A stretch of DNA of 64,000 nucleotides from an uncultured Thermoproteales archaeon (GTDB lineage Archaea > Thermoproteota > Thermoprotei > Thermoproteales > Thermoproteaceae): the NCBI GenBank assembly GCA_938027595.1, contig CALJAK010000001.1, forward strand, positions 101,899-165,898, read 5' to 3'. The translations under genes were made by a program, and so were the position numbers. The notes beneath the pieces were generated by a model. It had not been told where the DNA came from. It made no database searches and saw nothing but the letters and a program-made list of their open reading frames with translations. Positions within the stretch are counted from its first letter, which is position 1, and the number at the start of each line of letters is the position of its first letter. Positions 25,917 to 32,691 of the stretch are shown here, piece by piece.

Positions 25917-27137
25917 GACAATTACCTCCACTTCATCTCCCTCGTCGTATCCCTCTCTGTTTTCCGGCACGATCAACAAACCGTTTCCCCTAGTCAACGT
26001 GGATAAGACGCCACTGCCGTTGACTGCCAGAGGCTCTGCGTATAACTTGCCATTTCTGTAGAACAGATGGACTCTCACAAAACTCCGCACGTTTATTGGC
26101 GTAGTCACTCTACGGGTGAGCACAGCTCTGACGGTGGGCGCGGGTTCCTCTCTGGCGCCCACCATTTTGAGGATTGTGGGTTTTACAAAAATCTCGAACC
26201 CAACCACCGCAGCCACTGGAAATCCAGACAACATCAAAACCGGCTTGCCGCTCACTACAGCTGCGCTGTTCGGCCTCCCCGGCCTGGCCGCCACGCCGTG
26301 TATCAACACTTCTGGATTTAGGCGAGACACCGCTGGGATTACGTAATCTGGCTCTCCCACTGAGACGCCGCCTGTGGTCACCACCACGTCGTAGTGTTGT
26401 AAAGCCTCCCGAATCTTCTGGTAGATGTAATCGACGTCGTCTGGCGCAATGCCCAAGTACGCCACTTCCACCCCCAGCCCCTCCATTAGTTTAGTCAACA
26501 TATGCCTCGTGCTGTTTATAATTTTGCCAGGGGGCGGCGGGGCGTCGTCGAGTTCTACCAACTCGCCTCCGGTGGATATGAGCGCAGCTCTAGCTCTATA
26601 CACGTATATCTTCTTTATGCCTAGCGACGCCAACACGCCGACGTCCCACGGCTTTATCCTCCTGCCGCGTCTAACTACAACTTCGCCCCTAGCTACGTCC
26701 TCTCCGCGCCTAGATACATAATAATATTTGGGGACCGCTCTGTAGATTTCTACATATCCCCCCCTCACGGTGGATTCTTCATACGGCACAACGGCGTCTG
26801 CACCCCTAGGCAGCGGAGCGCCGGTGGCCACTTCCACAGCCTCGCCCTGTCCCACTTCGGCGAGTTGTCCAGAACCTGGCGTGTGTCTACCCACTAGCTT
26901 GAGCATTATGGGGCTTGTCCTAGAAGCGCCGATGGTGTCTTCTGCCCTCACGGCGTATCCATCAAACGCCGCGCGGTCAAACGGCGGTATGTCCATTGGC
27001 GCCACTACGTCTCGAGACGCCACTTTCCCCACTGCTTCTGGCGTCGGCGTCTCTGTCTCGGTTGGGGTGTGGTTAATTCTCTCCAAGAGAGCGCGCTGCG
27101 CCTCTCGGATTGGAGTTAGTGATTTGAATCCCCGCAC
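25899..27137 (-). CDS. moeA: MoeA, molybdopterin molybdenumtransferase (second copy)
   Basis: A 412-aa stand-alone MoeA: DIPPFDRAAFDGYAVRAED, ATGAPLPRGADAVVPYE, STGGELVELDD, TTGGVSVGEPDYV, ARPGRPNSAAV and LSGFPVAAVVGFE. Having two MoeA proteins, one with an extra PBP-like domain, suggests a division between molybdenum and tungsten insertion, as proposed for other archaea with two MoeA forms. The start is GTG 27137; a palindromic TATA box shared with the divergent gene lies 20 bp away. It ends in an 18-bp overlap with the other moeA, so the two copies face each other tail to tail. Confidence 0.93.
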   Translation of the reverse strand: MRGFKSLTPIREAQRALLERINHTPTETETPTPEAVGKVASRDVVAPMDIPPFDRAAFDGYAVRAEDTIGASRTSPIMLKLVGRHTPGSGQLAEVGQGEAVEVATGAPLPRGADAVVPYEESTVRGGYVEIYRAVPKYYYVSRRGEDVARGEVVVRRGRRIKPWDVGVLASLGIKKIYVYRARAALISTGGELVELDDAPPPPGKIINSTRHMLTKLMEGLGVEVAYLGIAPDDVDYIYQKIREALQHYDVVVTTGGVSVGEPDYVIPAVSRLNPEVLIHGVAARPGRPNSAAVVSGKPVLMLSGFPVAAVVGFEIFVKPTILKMVGAREEPAPTVRAVLTRRVTTPINVRSFVRVHLFYRNGKLYAEPLAVNGSGVLSTLTRGNGLLIVPENREGYDEGDEVEVIVLNPID

Positions 27138-27150
27138 GGCGTTTAGGTTT

Positions 27151-27162
27151 TCTATTTAAATA
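27151..27162. promoter_or_regulatory. Palindromic TATA box shared by two divergent genes
   Basis: CTATTTAAATAA, with the perfect palindrome TATTTAAATA at 27152-27161, is centred 20 bp from GTG 27137 (moeA, minus) and 20 bp from GTG 27177 (plus). No second TATA-like box is seen in the 39-bp gap, so both leaderless genes probably share this box. Confidence 0.55.
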
Positions 27163-27176
27163 AGTCTATACAATAC

Positions 27177-28160
27177 GTGGGGTATGAAATTGTTGAGGCT
27201 AAGTACCAACGTGCGGTGTTTAAAGGCAGTGAGGACACTCTACGTAGAGACTTCATTTTGAGATATGGCGAGAGGTGGTCCCACATCTGGAACTCCGCTA
27301 CTGAGGCTTCTGAGGAAGACGTCGATGGGTTTGTGGAGTCTCTAATTGAGATGGTGGTGTCTAGAATAGACGACGTGGAGACGGCGGCGTTGTACGCTGC
27401 GTACGGCCGCAGTTTGTCTCTAGAGAGAGAGTTAGAGATAGGCATGGCGCTTTTGGGGAAGTCAAACTCGCTGGAGAAACTACTGAAGTGGGGCTTGGCG
27501 ATGCACTTCTCAGACGAGGTAGTGGCGGCGCCCCCCTACTTGGCGAAACTCCTCATGAAGTTAGCCGAGAAAGCTCCAAAGTTGGAGGTAGATGTCTTGG
27601 GGGAGCTCTCTTCGGCAGATGGTCCGACTTTAGCGCAGTTAGAGGGACTCCTCGCTGGAGATTTCGACGCAGAGTTACACAAAGCTATATACAGTCAGTT
27701 GCCCACGTCTTTTCAACTGGGGCAGTTAGCCGTATATACGCCAGAGGTGGGGCTTGTGGTTAACCCATTGTTTTCACGAGAGGAGTTGTTGACGTCGCTC
27801 TTGGAACTCAAGAAGAGGAGGGCAGACCTCTTGGCTAAAGCGCTGTCTCTCCACGGCGAGTATGAATTCAGCGCCGACTATAGATGTGGCGTTCAGTACT
27901 TGTCCATAGACGGCTCGCTGGAGAACAGCGGCGTGGTGGCCATATGTCCCTGGATGTCTTACGCTCGACGACTGGGGCGTCTACACAACTTGGTGTTGAT
28001 TGTGGAGGGTAGAAGACCCCCAAACGTGGCGGGGGGCAGAGGAGTTATATACGTCGAGGGGGGAGAGGTCGAAGTCGTGAAACCACCCAATCCCTCTAAG
28101 TTGTTCAATTACCTAATAGATATCTTATACAGTGTGGGTTTTGTAGTACTAGAAGACTAG
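27177..28160 (+). CDS. Protein of unknown function divergent from moeA
   Basis: A 327-aa protein that I do not recognise. It is rich in helices, for example EEDVDGFVESLIEMVVSRI and ELEIGMALLGKSNSLEKLL, with a beta-rich last third (GVVAICPWMSYARRLGR, LVLIVEGRRPP). No catalytic motif, TM segment or cysteine cluster stands out. The start is GTG 27177, placed by the shared TATA box; an ATG at 27184 is out of frame. It is probably specific to a narrow group of Thermoproteales, judging from the absence of any familiar domain. Confidence 0.7.
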   Translation: MGYEIVEAKYQRAVFKGSEDTLRRDFILRYGERWSHIWNSATEASEEDVDGFVESLIEMVVSRIDDVETAALYAAYGRSLSLERELEIGMALLGKSNSLEKLLKWGLAMHFSDEVVAAPPYLAKLLMKLAEKAPKLEVDVLGELSSADGPTLAQLEGLLAGDFDAELHKAIYSQLPTSFQLGQLAVYTPEVGLVVNPLFSREELLTSLLELKKRRADLLAKALSLHGEYEFSADYRCGVQYLSIDGSLENSGVVAICPWMSYARRLGRLHNLVLIVEGRRPPNVAGGRGVIYVEGGEVEVVKPPNPSKLFNYLIDILYSVGFVVLED

Positions 28161-28229
28161 GCACTCACCCCCAACTAGGTGGAGACGCACGTCTCAGAAG
28201 CGTAGATAACAACGCCGCTGGAACTCCAG

Positions 28230-28391
28230 TCATGGCACATCTCTGCCTTCTCTATACCACGTGTAGAGGTTTAGACTTGAGAATTCCAACCAAGCGCAGA
28301 AGCGTGTAGCCCAGAATTTCGACTGTCCCAAAGCTGCTGCGAGATCCCACCCGTTGCCCCCAACTTGGCTGTCGGTCTTTACTCTATACAA
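28230..28391 (-). CDS. Micro-protein family member 3 (MYRV...GW...WYRE), TTG start
   Basis: A 53-aa reading frame (TTG 28391 to TGA 28230) that begins MYRVKTDSQVGGNGWDLA and ends TWYREGRDVP. It aligns with the two other members of the family in this window: MY(R/K)V start, GW at about residue 15, W27, alternating helix positions, and WY-x-E near the end. It starts two bases after the stop of the RAM protein gene, so it would be the second gene of that operon. The acidic E-W pair of the others is replaced by T-W. The TTG start lowers confidence, but the alignment of the first four residues supports it. Confidence 0.55.
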   Translation of the reverse strand: MYRVKTDSQVGGNGWDLAAALGQSKFWATRFCAWLEFSSLNLYTWYREGRDVP

Positions 28392-28392
28392 C

Positions 28393-28635
28393 TTACCGCG
28401 TTGTGTGTGATTTCGCCACTATCAACGTAGTGGTGGACCTAATTCCCTCTATCTTTCTCACTTTCTCCCGCACTATGGCTCTAATTTTCTCTATCTCTGG
28501 CGCTTCTAGCTTCACAATTAAGTCGTAGGGTCCATAGACGAAGTACACGGCTTTCACTTCGTCTATCTGTCTAAGTCGTTCCATCACCTCATCTTCGGAC
28601 CCCACGTCGACGTTGAGGAAAACAATCGCCTCCAT
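28393..28635 (-). CDS. Stand-alone RAM (Lrp/AsnC ligand-binding) protein
   Basis: An 80-aa single RAM domain: VFLNVDVGSEDEVMERL, VYGPYDLIVKLEAP and a final strand STTTLIVAKS, the beta-alpha-beta-beta-alpha-beta plan of Lrp ligand-binding domains. There is no HTH. Such proteins usually bind amino acids and act by joining larger Lrp-like oligomers or regulating enzymes. A full-length Lrp-type regulator is encoded 350 bp away, and a RAM domain is also fused to the homocitrate synthase, so shared amino-acid sensing is plausible. It is followed two bases later by the micro-protein frame. Confidence 0.85.
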   Translation of the reverse strand: MEAIVFLNVDVGSEDEVMERLRQIDEVKAVYFVYGPYDLIVKLEAPEIEKIRAIVREKVRKIEGIRSTTTLIVAKSHTTR

Positions 28636-28657
28636 ACGAACTTAAAGGGTTGTGTTT

Positions 28658-28960
28658 TTAAAATTTACCCCGAGACTCTAGATATCTCCTAATGACCACC
28701 GCCGTGGATAGATCCACTCTATGTCTCTCCGTGAGTCCAGTGTCTGTATCTACAAACTCAACTATGTACTCCACGGTTTCCTCTTCGCTTTTGTAAACTT
28801 TTATCAACGTATTTGGCTTGCACATGGCAGTTAGAGAAGTGGAGTTCTTCTCTACAATGGAGCACTCGATGTATTTGTACACTTTGACTTCTGCTGGGGT
28901 TCTGCCTATGGGGCCAACTGGAAGTTCTTCGTAGTAATACATCTTCCGCCTCCTACTCAC
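28658..28960 (-). CDS. Small protein of unknown function between Lrp-family genes
   Basis: A 100-aa protein with a predicted all-beta middle: VKVYKYIECSIVEKN, LTAMCKPNTLIKVY, EYIVEFVDTDTG and a closing helix TAVVIRRYLESRG. I do not recognise the family. The start is GTG 28960, about 27 nt after a TTTATATAG box in the 29-bp gap to the Lrp gene. An internal ATG (28942) would shorten it by six residues. Position between two Lrp-type genes suggests but does not prove a regulatory link. Confidence 0.6.
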   Translation of the reverse strand: MSRRRKMYYYEELPVGPIGRTPAEVKVYKYIECSIVEKNSTSLTAMCKPNTLIKVYKSEEETVEYIVEFVDTDTGLTERHRVDLSTAVVIRRYLESRGKF

Positions 28961-28989
28961 AAAATGGGATTGAGACTACTATATAAACT

Positions 28990-29484
28990 CTACTCTACGG
29001 GCGGCATTATCCGCTTTCGCCAATCTTCCACAATCTCTAACACAATCAACGTCTCGGTGCGTTGAATCTCGGGGCTGGAGGCTAAGTAAGCCACTAGAAA
29101 CGAGGAAAGTTGTTTAATGTCGCGCGCCCACACTTTAAACAACACGTCGTAGGGTCCAGTTATTATGAATGCCTCCTCTACGAAGGGCATGTCGCCCCCG
29201 CCGCTGTCTCGCAGTATCTTCTCAGCTACAGTATGTTGAAGTGGTTTAGTGTCCACGCCGACCCCCCTCTTCACGCTGACTAACACAAAGGCCAGGAGGC
29301 GATAACCCAACGCGAATGGATTCACCACGGCTTTGTGTCCAATGATTACCCCACTCTCCTCTAGTTTTTTAATCCTCGCAGCTATGGTGGTTTTGGGTTT
29401 GTTGAGAATTTGGCTAAGTTCTTGTAGTGTTTTCTTGGAGTCAGTTTGCAACAACGTCACTAGTTTTCTATCTATATCGTCCAT
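28990..29484 (-). CDS. Lrp/AsnC-family transcriptional regulator
   Basis: A 164-aa regulator: an N-terminal HTH (DDIDRKLVTLLQTDSKKTLQ then LNKPKTTIAARIKKLEESGVI) and a C-terminal RAM domain (YRLLAFVLVSVKRG ... FIITGPYDVLFKVWARD). It carries an insertion of about 15 residues (TVAEKILRDSGGGDM) in the RAM domain. Members bind DNA as octamers and respond to amino acids. ATG 29484 lies opposite the rps3ae promoter, 47 bp away, so it could regulate itself and perhaps that gene. The target set cannot be read from the sequence. Confidence 0.9.
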   Translation of the reverse strand: MDDIDRKLVTLLQTDSKKTLQELSQILNKPKTTIAARIKKLEESGVIIGHKAVVNPFALGYRLLAFVLVSVKRGVGVDTKPLQHTVAEKILRDSGGGDMPFVEEAFIITGPYDVLFKVWARDIKQLSSFLVAYLASSPEIQRTETLIVLEIVEDWRKRIMPPVE

Positions 29485-29531
29485 GACTCTGTAAAGCCTA
29501 AAGTTTATATACAGTTCAATACTGCATTTCT

Positions 29532-30191
29532 GTGTCGGAAAAACAGAAGGCGGTAGCTAGACAAGAGAAAGTGGCGGTTTCCAAGAGAGACCCCTGGGCG
29601 TTGAAAAAGTGGTACTCTACCTACGCTCCACCCTACTTAGGGGGAGTTTTCCTAACCGAAGTGCCGGCCTCCGAACCACAGAAGCTGCTAACCAGAACGT
29701 TGGAAATGTCGCTGTACGACTTGACTAGAGACGTTTCCCACCTCCCCATCAAGTTGTTTTTCCAAATAACTAGAGTGGAGGGGTTGAAGGCGTTTACTAG
29801 ATTCAAGGGGCTCGAGTTGACTAGAGACTACCTCAGGTTTCTAATTAGGAGGGGCACTAGCAAGATAACGACAATCGTCGACGTACGGACGAAAGACGGT
29901 TGGGTCATGCGTCTAACCGTCGTGGCCGTCACTACACACAGAGTGGGGTCGGCGCAGAAGTCTGCAATTAGGAAAAACATGTCTGAAACGTTGGTCAGGA
30001 AAGTGGCTGAGGTAGACGTTGGGCAATTTCTCAAGAGTGTTTTGGAGGGGACGCTCGCCGCCGAGTTGTTCAACGTGGGGAAGAAAATTGCCCCCCTGAG
30101 GAAAGTGGAGGTAGCGAAAATAAAGACGTTGAAGTATCCCCCGGAGGAGTTGCAGACTGCGGTGAGGGAGGAGATCCCCGAAGCCGTCTAG
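29532..30191 (+). CDS. rps3ae: Ribosomal protein S3Ae
   Basis: Small-subunit protein eS1. Landmarks are WALKKWYSTYAPPYLGGVF, the RTLEMSLYDLTRD segment, FRFKGLELTRDYLRFLIRRG-type central strand and QKSAIRKNMSE. The length of 219 aa is typical for archaea. The GTG 29532 start has TTTATATAC at 29504-29512, about 25 nt upstream. It overlaps the convergent Pno1 gene by 4 bp. In many archaea it is near S15, the Cdc45-like gene and pcc1; here these lie 2.3 kb away on the other strand. Confidence 0.95.
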   Translation: MSEKQKAVARQEKVAVSKRDPWALKKWYSTYAPPYLGGVFLTEVPASEPQKLLTRTLEMSLYDLTRDVSHLPIKLFFQITRVEGLKAFTRFKGLELTRDYLRFLIRRGTSKITTIVDVRTKDGWVMRLTVVAVTTHRVGSAQKSAIRKNMSETLVRKVAEVDVGQFLKSVLEGTLAAELFNVGKKIAPLRKVEVAKIKTLKYPPEELQTAVREEIPEAV

Positions 30192-30712
30192 AGATTTTCT
30201 AGAGCTCTCTGTATATATCTATAGACAGTATTGTGTTTACTACCGGCAATCAACATCTCCACCGCCGTTTTGGCAACCTCGGCGTTTTGTAGCTTCCCCA
30301 CGATAGCCACGTGTCTCTCCCCAATCGCCATGGTCACTCCAGCCAATTGTTCAACAGTGCGCCGCGTTGTGCCGCTTCTGCCGATTATCCTACCCTTGAC
30401 ACGCCTTAGGTGGTTTGGTTTTACATAGTCCTTGAGGTCTATTACTATCAATACGTAATCTTCGTTTTCTAACTGCACAGCGCTCTCTGGCGAAATGCCA
30501 AGCGCTACGGCTCTAGCCATATCTCTATACCGCAATAACATAGCCACGTCTTGTTCTGGCTTCGGGAGAATTCTCACACACAACTCTCTCTCGTCTACCT
30601 GGACCTCCACCCCCCTCTTTCGAAGCGCCTCGGCTAGGGCTCTGGCTGCTTTTAACCTCTTCGCGTCAATTGGTTCAACTATGGGCGCGCGGTGCCCCAA
30701 TGTATTTGACAT
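30188..30712 (-). CDS. KH-domain RNA-binding protein, Pno1/Dim2-like
   Basis: A 174-aa protein with two KH-like domains. The second shows KGRIIGRSGTTRRTVEQLAG, with the GxxG loop as IGRSG. Archaeal Pno1 (Dim2) helps 16S rRNA 3' end maturation and partners with Nob1; pairing with the Rio1 kinase gene is a conserved archaeal arrangement, seen here as divergent genes 31 bp apart. The first KH (DERELCVRILPKPEQD) is degenerate. ATG 30712 has a TTTTTATAG box about 25 nt upstream. It overlaps rps3ae by 4 bp at its 3' end. Confidence 0.88.
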   Translation of the reverse strand: MSNTLGHRAPIVEPIDAKRLKAARALAEALRKRGVEVQVDERELCVRILPKPEQDVAMLLRYRDMARAVALGISPESAVQLENEDYVLIVIDLKDYVKPNHLRRVKGRIIGRSGTTRRTVEQLAGVTMAIGERHVAIVGKLQNAEVAKTAVEMLIAGSKHNTVYRYIQRALENL

Positions 30713-30743
30713 AAAATTATAAATTCTCCCCTATAAAAAACTC

Positions 30744-31538
30744 GTGGGTCGTTTTAAGACAGAGAGAGATCATGACTACTATAAGACTGTAGACGACGCC
30801 ATAAATGCATACACTTGGGCAGCTATAGTCAAGATACAAGAGAGGAGAGTTATAGACGAAGTGCTCGGCCCAATTGGCCAGGGGAAGGAAGCCAAGATTG
30901 TGTTAGCCAAGAGGCAAAATGTGTATGTGGTTTTGAAAATCTTCTACCCCACTTCTAACCGCTTCGCCAGGAGGCATAGTTACATATTGGGAGATCCCAG
31001 GTTTAGGAGACTCAAAATCAGCGACCAACTACACTTGGTGGAGACTTGGTGTAGGAAAGAGTTTGGTAACTTAGCCAGAGCGCATGCGGCTGGCGTGAAG
31101 ACACCAAAGCCATTTGACTTCTATAGAAACGTGTTAGTTATGGAATTCATAGGGGTCGGCACCACACCGGCGCCTAGACTTATAGACGTGGGATTGGAAA
31201 ACTTGGGAGAACAGACTTTCTACCAAGTGTTGAGAGATTTGGAAAAGACATACATAGTGGCGGGGTTAGTGCACAGCGATTTGAGTCCATTCAACGTACT
31301 TTACGACGGGGAGTCCACGTGGATTATTGACTGGGGCTCCGCAGTGAGGAGGGGACACCCCAAGGAGTTGGAGTACTTAAAACGCGACGTTGAGAAAATT
31401 GTGCAATTCTTCAAGAAACCCATAGACCCCACACAACTTTTCCAAAAGATAGTCGAGAGAGGTAGAGAGAGACACATAGAAGTAGATGACGAGGGGTGGG
31501 TGTTAGTGAGAGGTAGGAGAATTACAGAAGATATATAA
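30744..31538 (+). CDS. rio1: RIO1-type serine protein kinase/ATPase
   Basis: Atypical kinase (264 aa) acting in 40S/30S subunit maturation. The nucleotide loop is GPIGQGKEAKIVLA, the catalytic loop HSDLSPFNVLYD and the metal site IIDWGSAV. WCRKEFGNLARAHAAGVKTP and VLVMEFIG are typical of Rio1. There is no N-terminal winged helix, which separates it from Rio2. GTG 30744 is placed by an ATTATAAAT box at 30716-30724. It is divergent from the KH protein gene. About 28 nt after its stop lies a perfect hairpin (31566-31581). Confidence 0.92.
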   Translation: MGRFKTERDHDYYKTVDDAINAYTWAAIVKIQERRVIDEVLGPIGQGKEAKIVLAKRQNVYVVLKIFYPTSNRFARRHSYILGDPRFRRLKISDQLHLVETWCRKEFGNLARAHAAGVKTPKPFDFYRNVLVMEFIGVGTTPAPRLIDVGLENLGEQTFYQVLRDLEKTYIVAGLVHSDLSPFNVLYDGESTWIIDWGSAVRRGHPKELEYLKRDVEKIVQFFKKPIDPTQLFQKIVERGRERHIEVDDEGWVLVRGRRITEDI

Positions 31539-31565
31539 CCCAGAGCACAACGCGGCGGCGCGAAT

Positions 31566-31581
31566 CACTTCGGCAGAAGTG
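31566..31581. other. Perfect hairpin in the rio1-TFS intergenic gap
   Basis: CACTTC (31566-31571) and GAAGTG (31576-31581) form a 6-bp stem around the loop GGCA; AATC and GATT further out could extend it past a bulge. It lies in a 115-bp non-coding gap between rio1 and the zinc-ribbon gene. No C/D boxes accompany it. It could be a 3' end structure or part of a small RNA. Confidence 0.3.
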
Positions 31582-31653
31582 GTGGATTTGGTGACGTCGA
31601 CTAGCGCTGTACGTGTCCACAACATTTAAATACGGTAAAATACGTAGTATAAA

Positions 31654-31923
31654 ATGCGTTTTTGTCCAAAAGACGGGACTTTAATGACGCCGAGAAAGAA
31701 AAATGGCACCATTATACTCAAGTGTCCCAAGTGTGGGTACGAGGTAAAAGTTACTCAGAGAGTTAGAGAGGCATATAGACACAAATCTGAAATTTCTGAA
31801 GAGAAAAAACGTGGGGTGATGGTGGCAGAAGAGCGGAGACAAGAATACGACATGGAAGAAATAGAAGAATTAAGACGTCAATTGTTAGAAAACCTACAGG
31901 AACCTGAAAAAGAAAGCGATTAA
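31654..31923 (+). CDS. TFS/Rpb9-like N-terminal zinc-ribbon protein lacking the cleavage domain
   Basis: An 89-aa protein. Residues 1-35 match the N-terminal ribbon of archaeal TFS/Rpb9 (FCPKDGTLMTPRK then LKCPKCGYEV). The first knuckle is CPKD, so one of the four zinc cysteines is replaced by Asp. Instead of the C-terminal ribbon with its acidic transcript-cleavage loop, it ends in a charged helix (residues about 50-89). It may bind RNA polymerase without stimulating cleavage, or serve another purpose. TTTAAATAC at 31625-31633 supports a leaderless ATG 31654. A candidate C/D sRNA starts at its stop codon on the other strand. Confidence 0.78.
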   Translation: MRFCPKDGTLMTPRKKNGTIILKCPKCGYEVKVTQRVREAYRHKSEISEEKKRGVMVAEERRQEYDMEEIEELRRQLLENLQEPEKESD

Positions 31924-31976
31924 TCAGCCTGGTTTAGGACTCCTCACCGTTCGTAAGCCGTCTCTCATCACAAAAA
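31924..31976 (-). ncRNA. Candidate C/D box sRNA (2'-O-methylation guide)
   Basis: On the minus strand: box C GTGATGA (31971-31965), a D'-region guide GAGACGGCTTA, a C'-like GGTGAGGA (31948-31941), a guide GTCCTAAACCAGG and box D CTGA (31927-31924). Order and spacing match archaeal C/D guides, and box D lies just past the stop codon of the zinc-ribbon gene. Targets (complement of GTCCTAAACCAGG and of GAGACGGCTTA) were not determined. Its promoter is not obvious. Confidence 0.62.
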
Positions 31977-32003
31977 TATATTTAGCACAAACTGATTTTT
32001 TCC

Positions 32004-32462
32004 ATGGCTAAATATCTAAAGGCGGAGTTAGTGGATTTGATAGAAGTGTTAGATGCATATGGACAAGCCAGCGGCATTATGTTGATAAGAGCAGAGGAGT
32101 GGGGCGACAGAGCAGTCCCCATTGTGATAGGCCCCGTGGAAACTTTGTCGATAAAAAAAGCGCTGGGGGAAGTAGACTTCCCCCGACCTCTGAGCCACGA
32201 CTTGTTTGTGGAGATATTGGAAGCGCTAGGCGCCGTCATAGAGAAAGTGACTATAGACGCGTTGGTGTCGAACACGTACACCGCCACGATATACGTTAGA
32301 GATATAGATGGCAAGTTACACACTTTCGACTCTAGACCCAGCGACTCCATAGCGCTTGCGGTTAGAGTAAACGCAGACATCTACATCGCGGAGAGTCTCT
32401 CTAACTACGCCGAAGATATCAATAAGTACTACAAGCCACTCGGCGGCAAAGTTACAGATTAG
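32004..32462 (+). CDS. Bifunctional-nuclease family protein (DUF151)
   Basis: A 152-aa single-domain protein. It matches the BFN/DUF151 pattern: VPIVIGPVETLSIKKALG, FPRPLSHDLFVEILEALG, VTIDALVSNTYTATIYV and the signature RPSDSIALAVRVNADIYIAE. Plant members have DNase/RNase activity; thermophilic members are structurally known but their function is unsettled. ATG 32004 lies about 26 nt after ATATATTTA (31975-31983). It overlaps the convergent pcc1 gene by 11 bp. No partner gene is implied. Confidence 0.88.
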   Translation: MAKYLKAELVDLIEVLDAYGQASGIMLIRAEEWGDRAVPIVIGPVETLSIKKALGEVDFPRPLSHDLFVEILEALGAVIEKVTIDALVSNTYTATIYVRDIDGKLHTFDSRPSDSIALAVRVNADIYIAESLSNYAEDINKYYKPLGGKVTD

Positions 32463-32691
32463 CTAAGTTCTCCACTAACCGCAGTGACTTCATAATTTCG
32501 TCAAGTGTATTCTTCAATGTGTATACATCTCTATAGGTGTTGATTAAGTACGTAACTACAATGTGCCACTTTCTATCTATACATAAGTGGTTTATTTCCA
32601 TGCCCTCCGGTAGATTCACGTCGTCTGGCCGTGCGGCGTCTATGAACTCGCATCCCACAACCGTCGCTATCTCAACTCTTAACTTTTTCAT
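32452..32691 (-). CDS. pcc1: KEOPS complex subunit Pcc1-like
   Basis: A 79-aa protein with the Pcc1 plan: a first strand (RVEIATVVGCEF), the family PD pair in AARPDDVNLPEG, a second strand, and a helix YTLKNTLDEIMKSLRLVENL like the conserved slxNTldExL end. Pcc1 is the dimerisation subunit of KEOPS, which makes t6A37 in tRNA. It overlaps the end of the Cdc45-like gene by 20 bp, which in turn follows rps15. This order (S15, RecJ/Cdc45-like, Pcc1) is a recurrent archaeal cluster and supports the call. Confidence 0.75.
   Translation of the reverse strand: MKKLRVEIATVVGCEFIDAARPDDVNLPEGMEINHLCIDRKWHIVVTYLINTYRDVYTLKNTLDEIMKSLRLVENLANL

Noticed and set aside
28161..28392. Structured RNA such as RNase P RNA in the gap
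   Set aside because: The conserved P4 elements were not found, and most of the gap is explained by the micro-protein frame 28230-28391.
30744..31538. RIO2 kinase
   Set aside because: There is no N-terminal winged helix and the catalytic region follows the Rio1 pattern.
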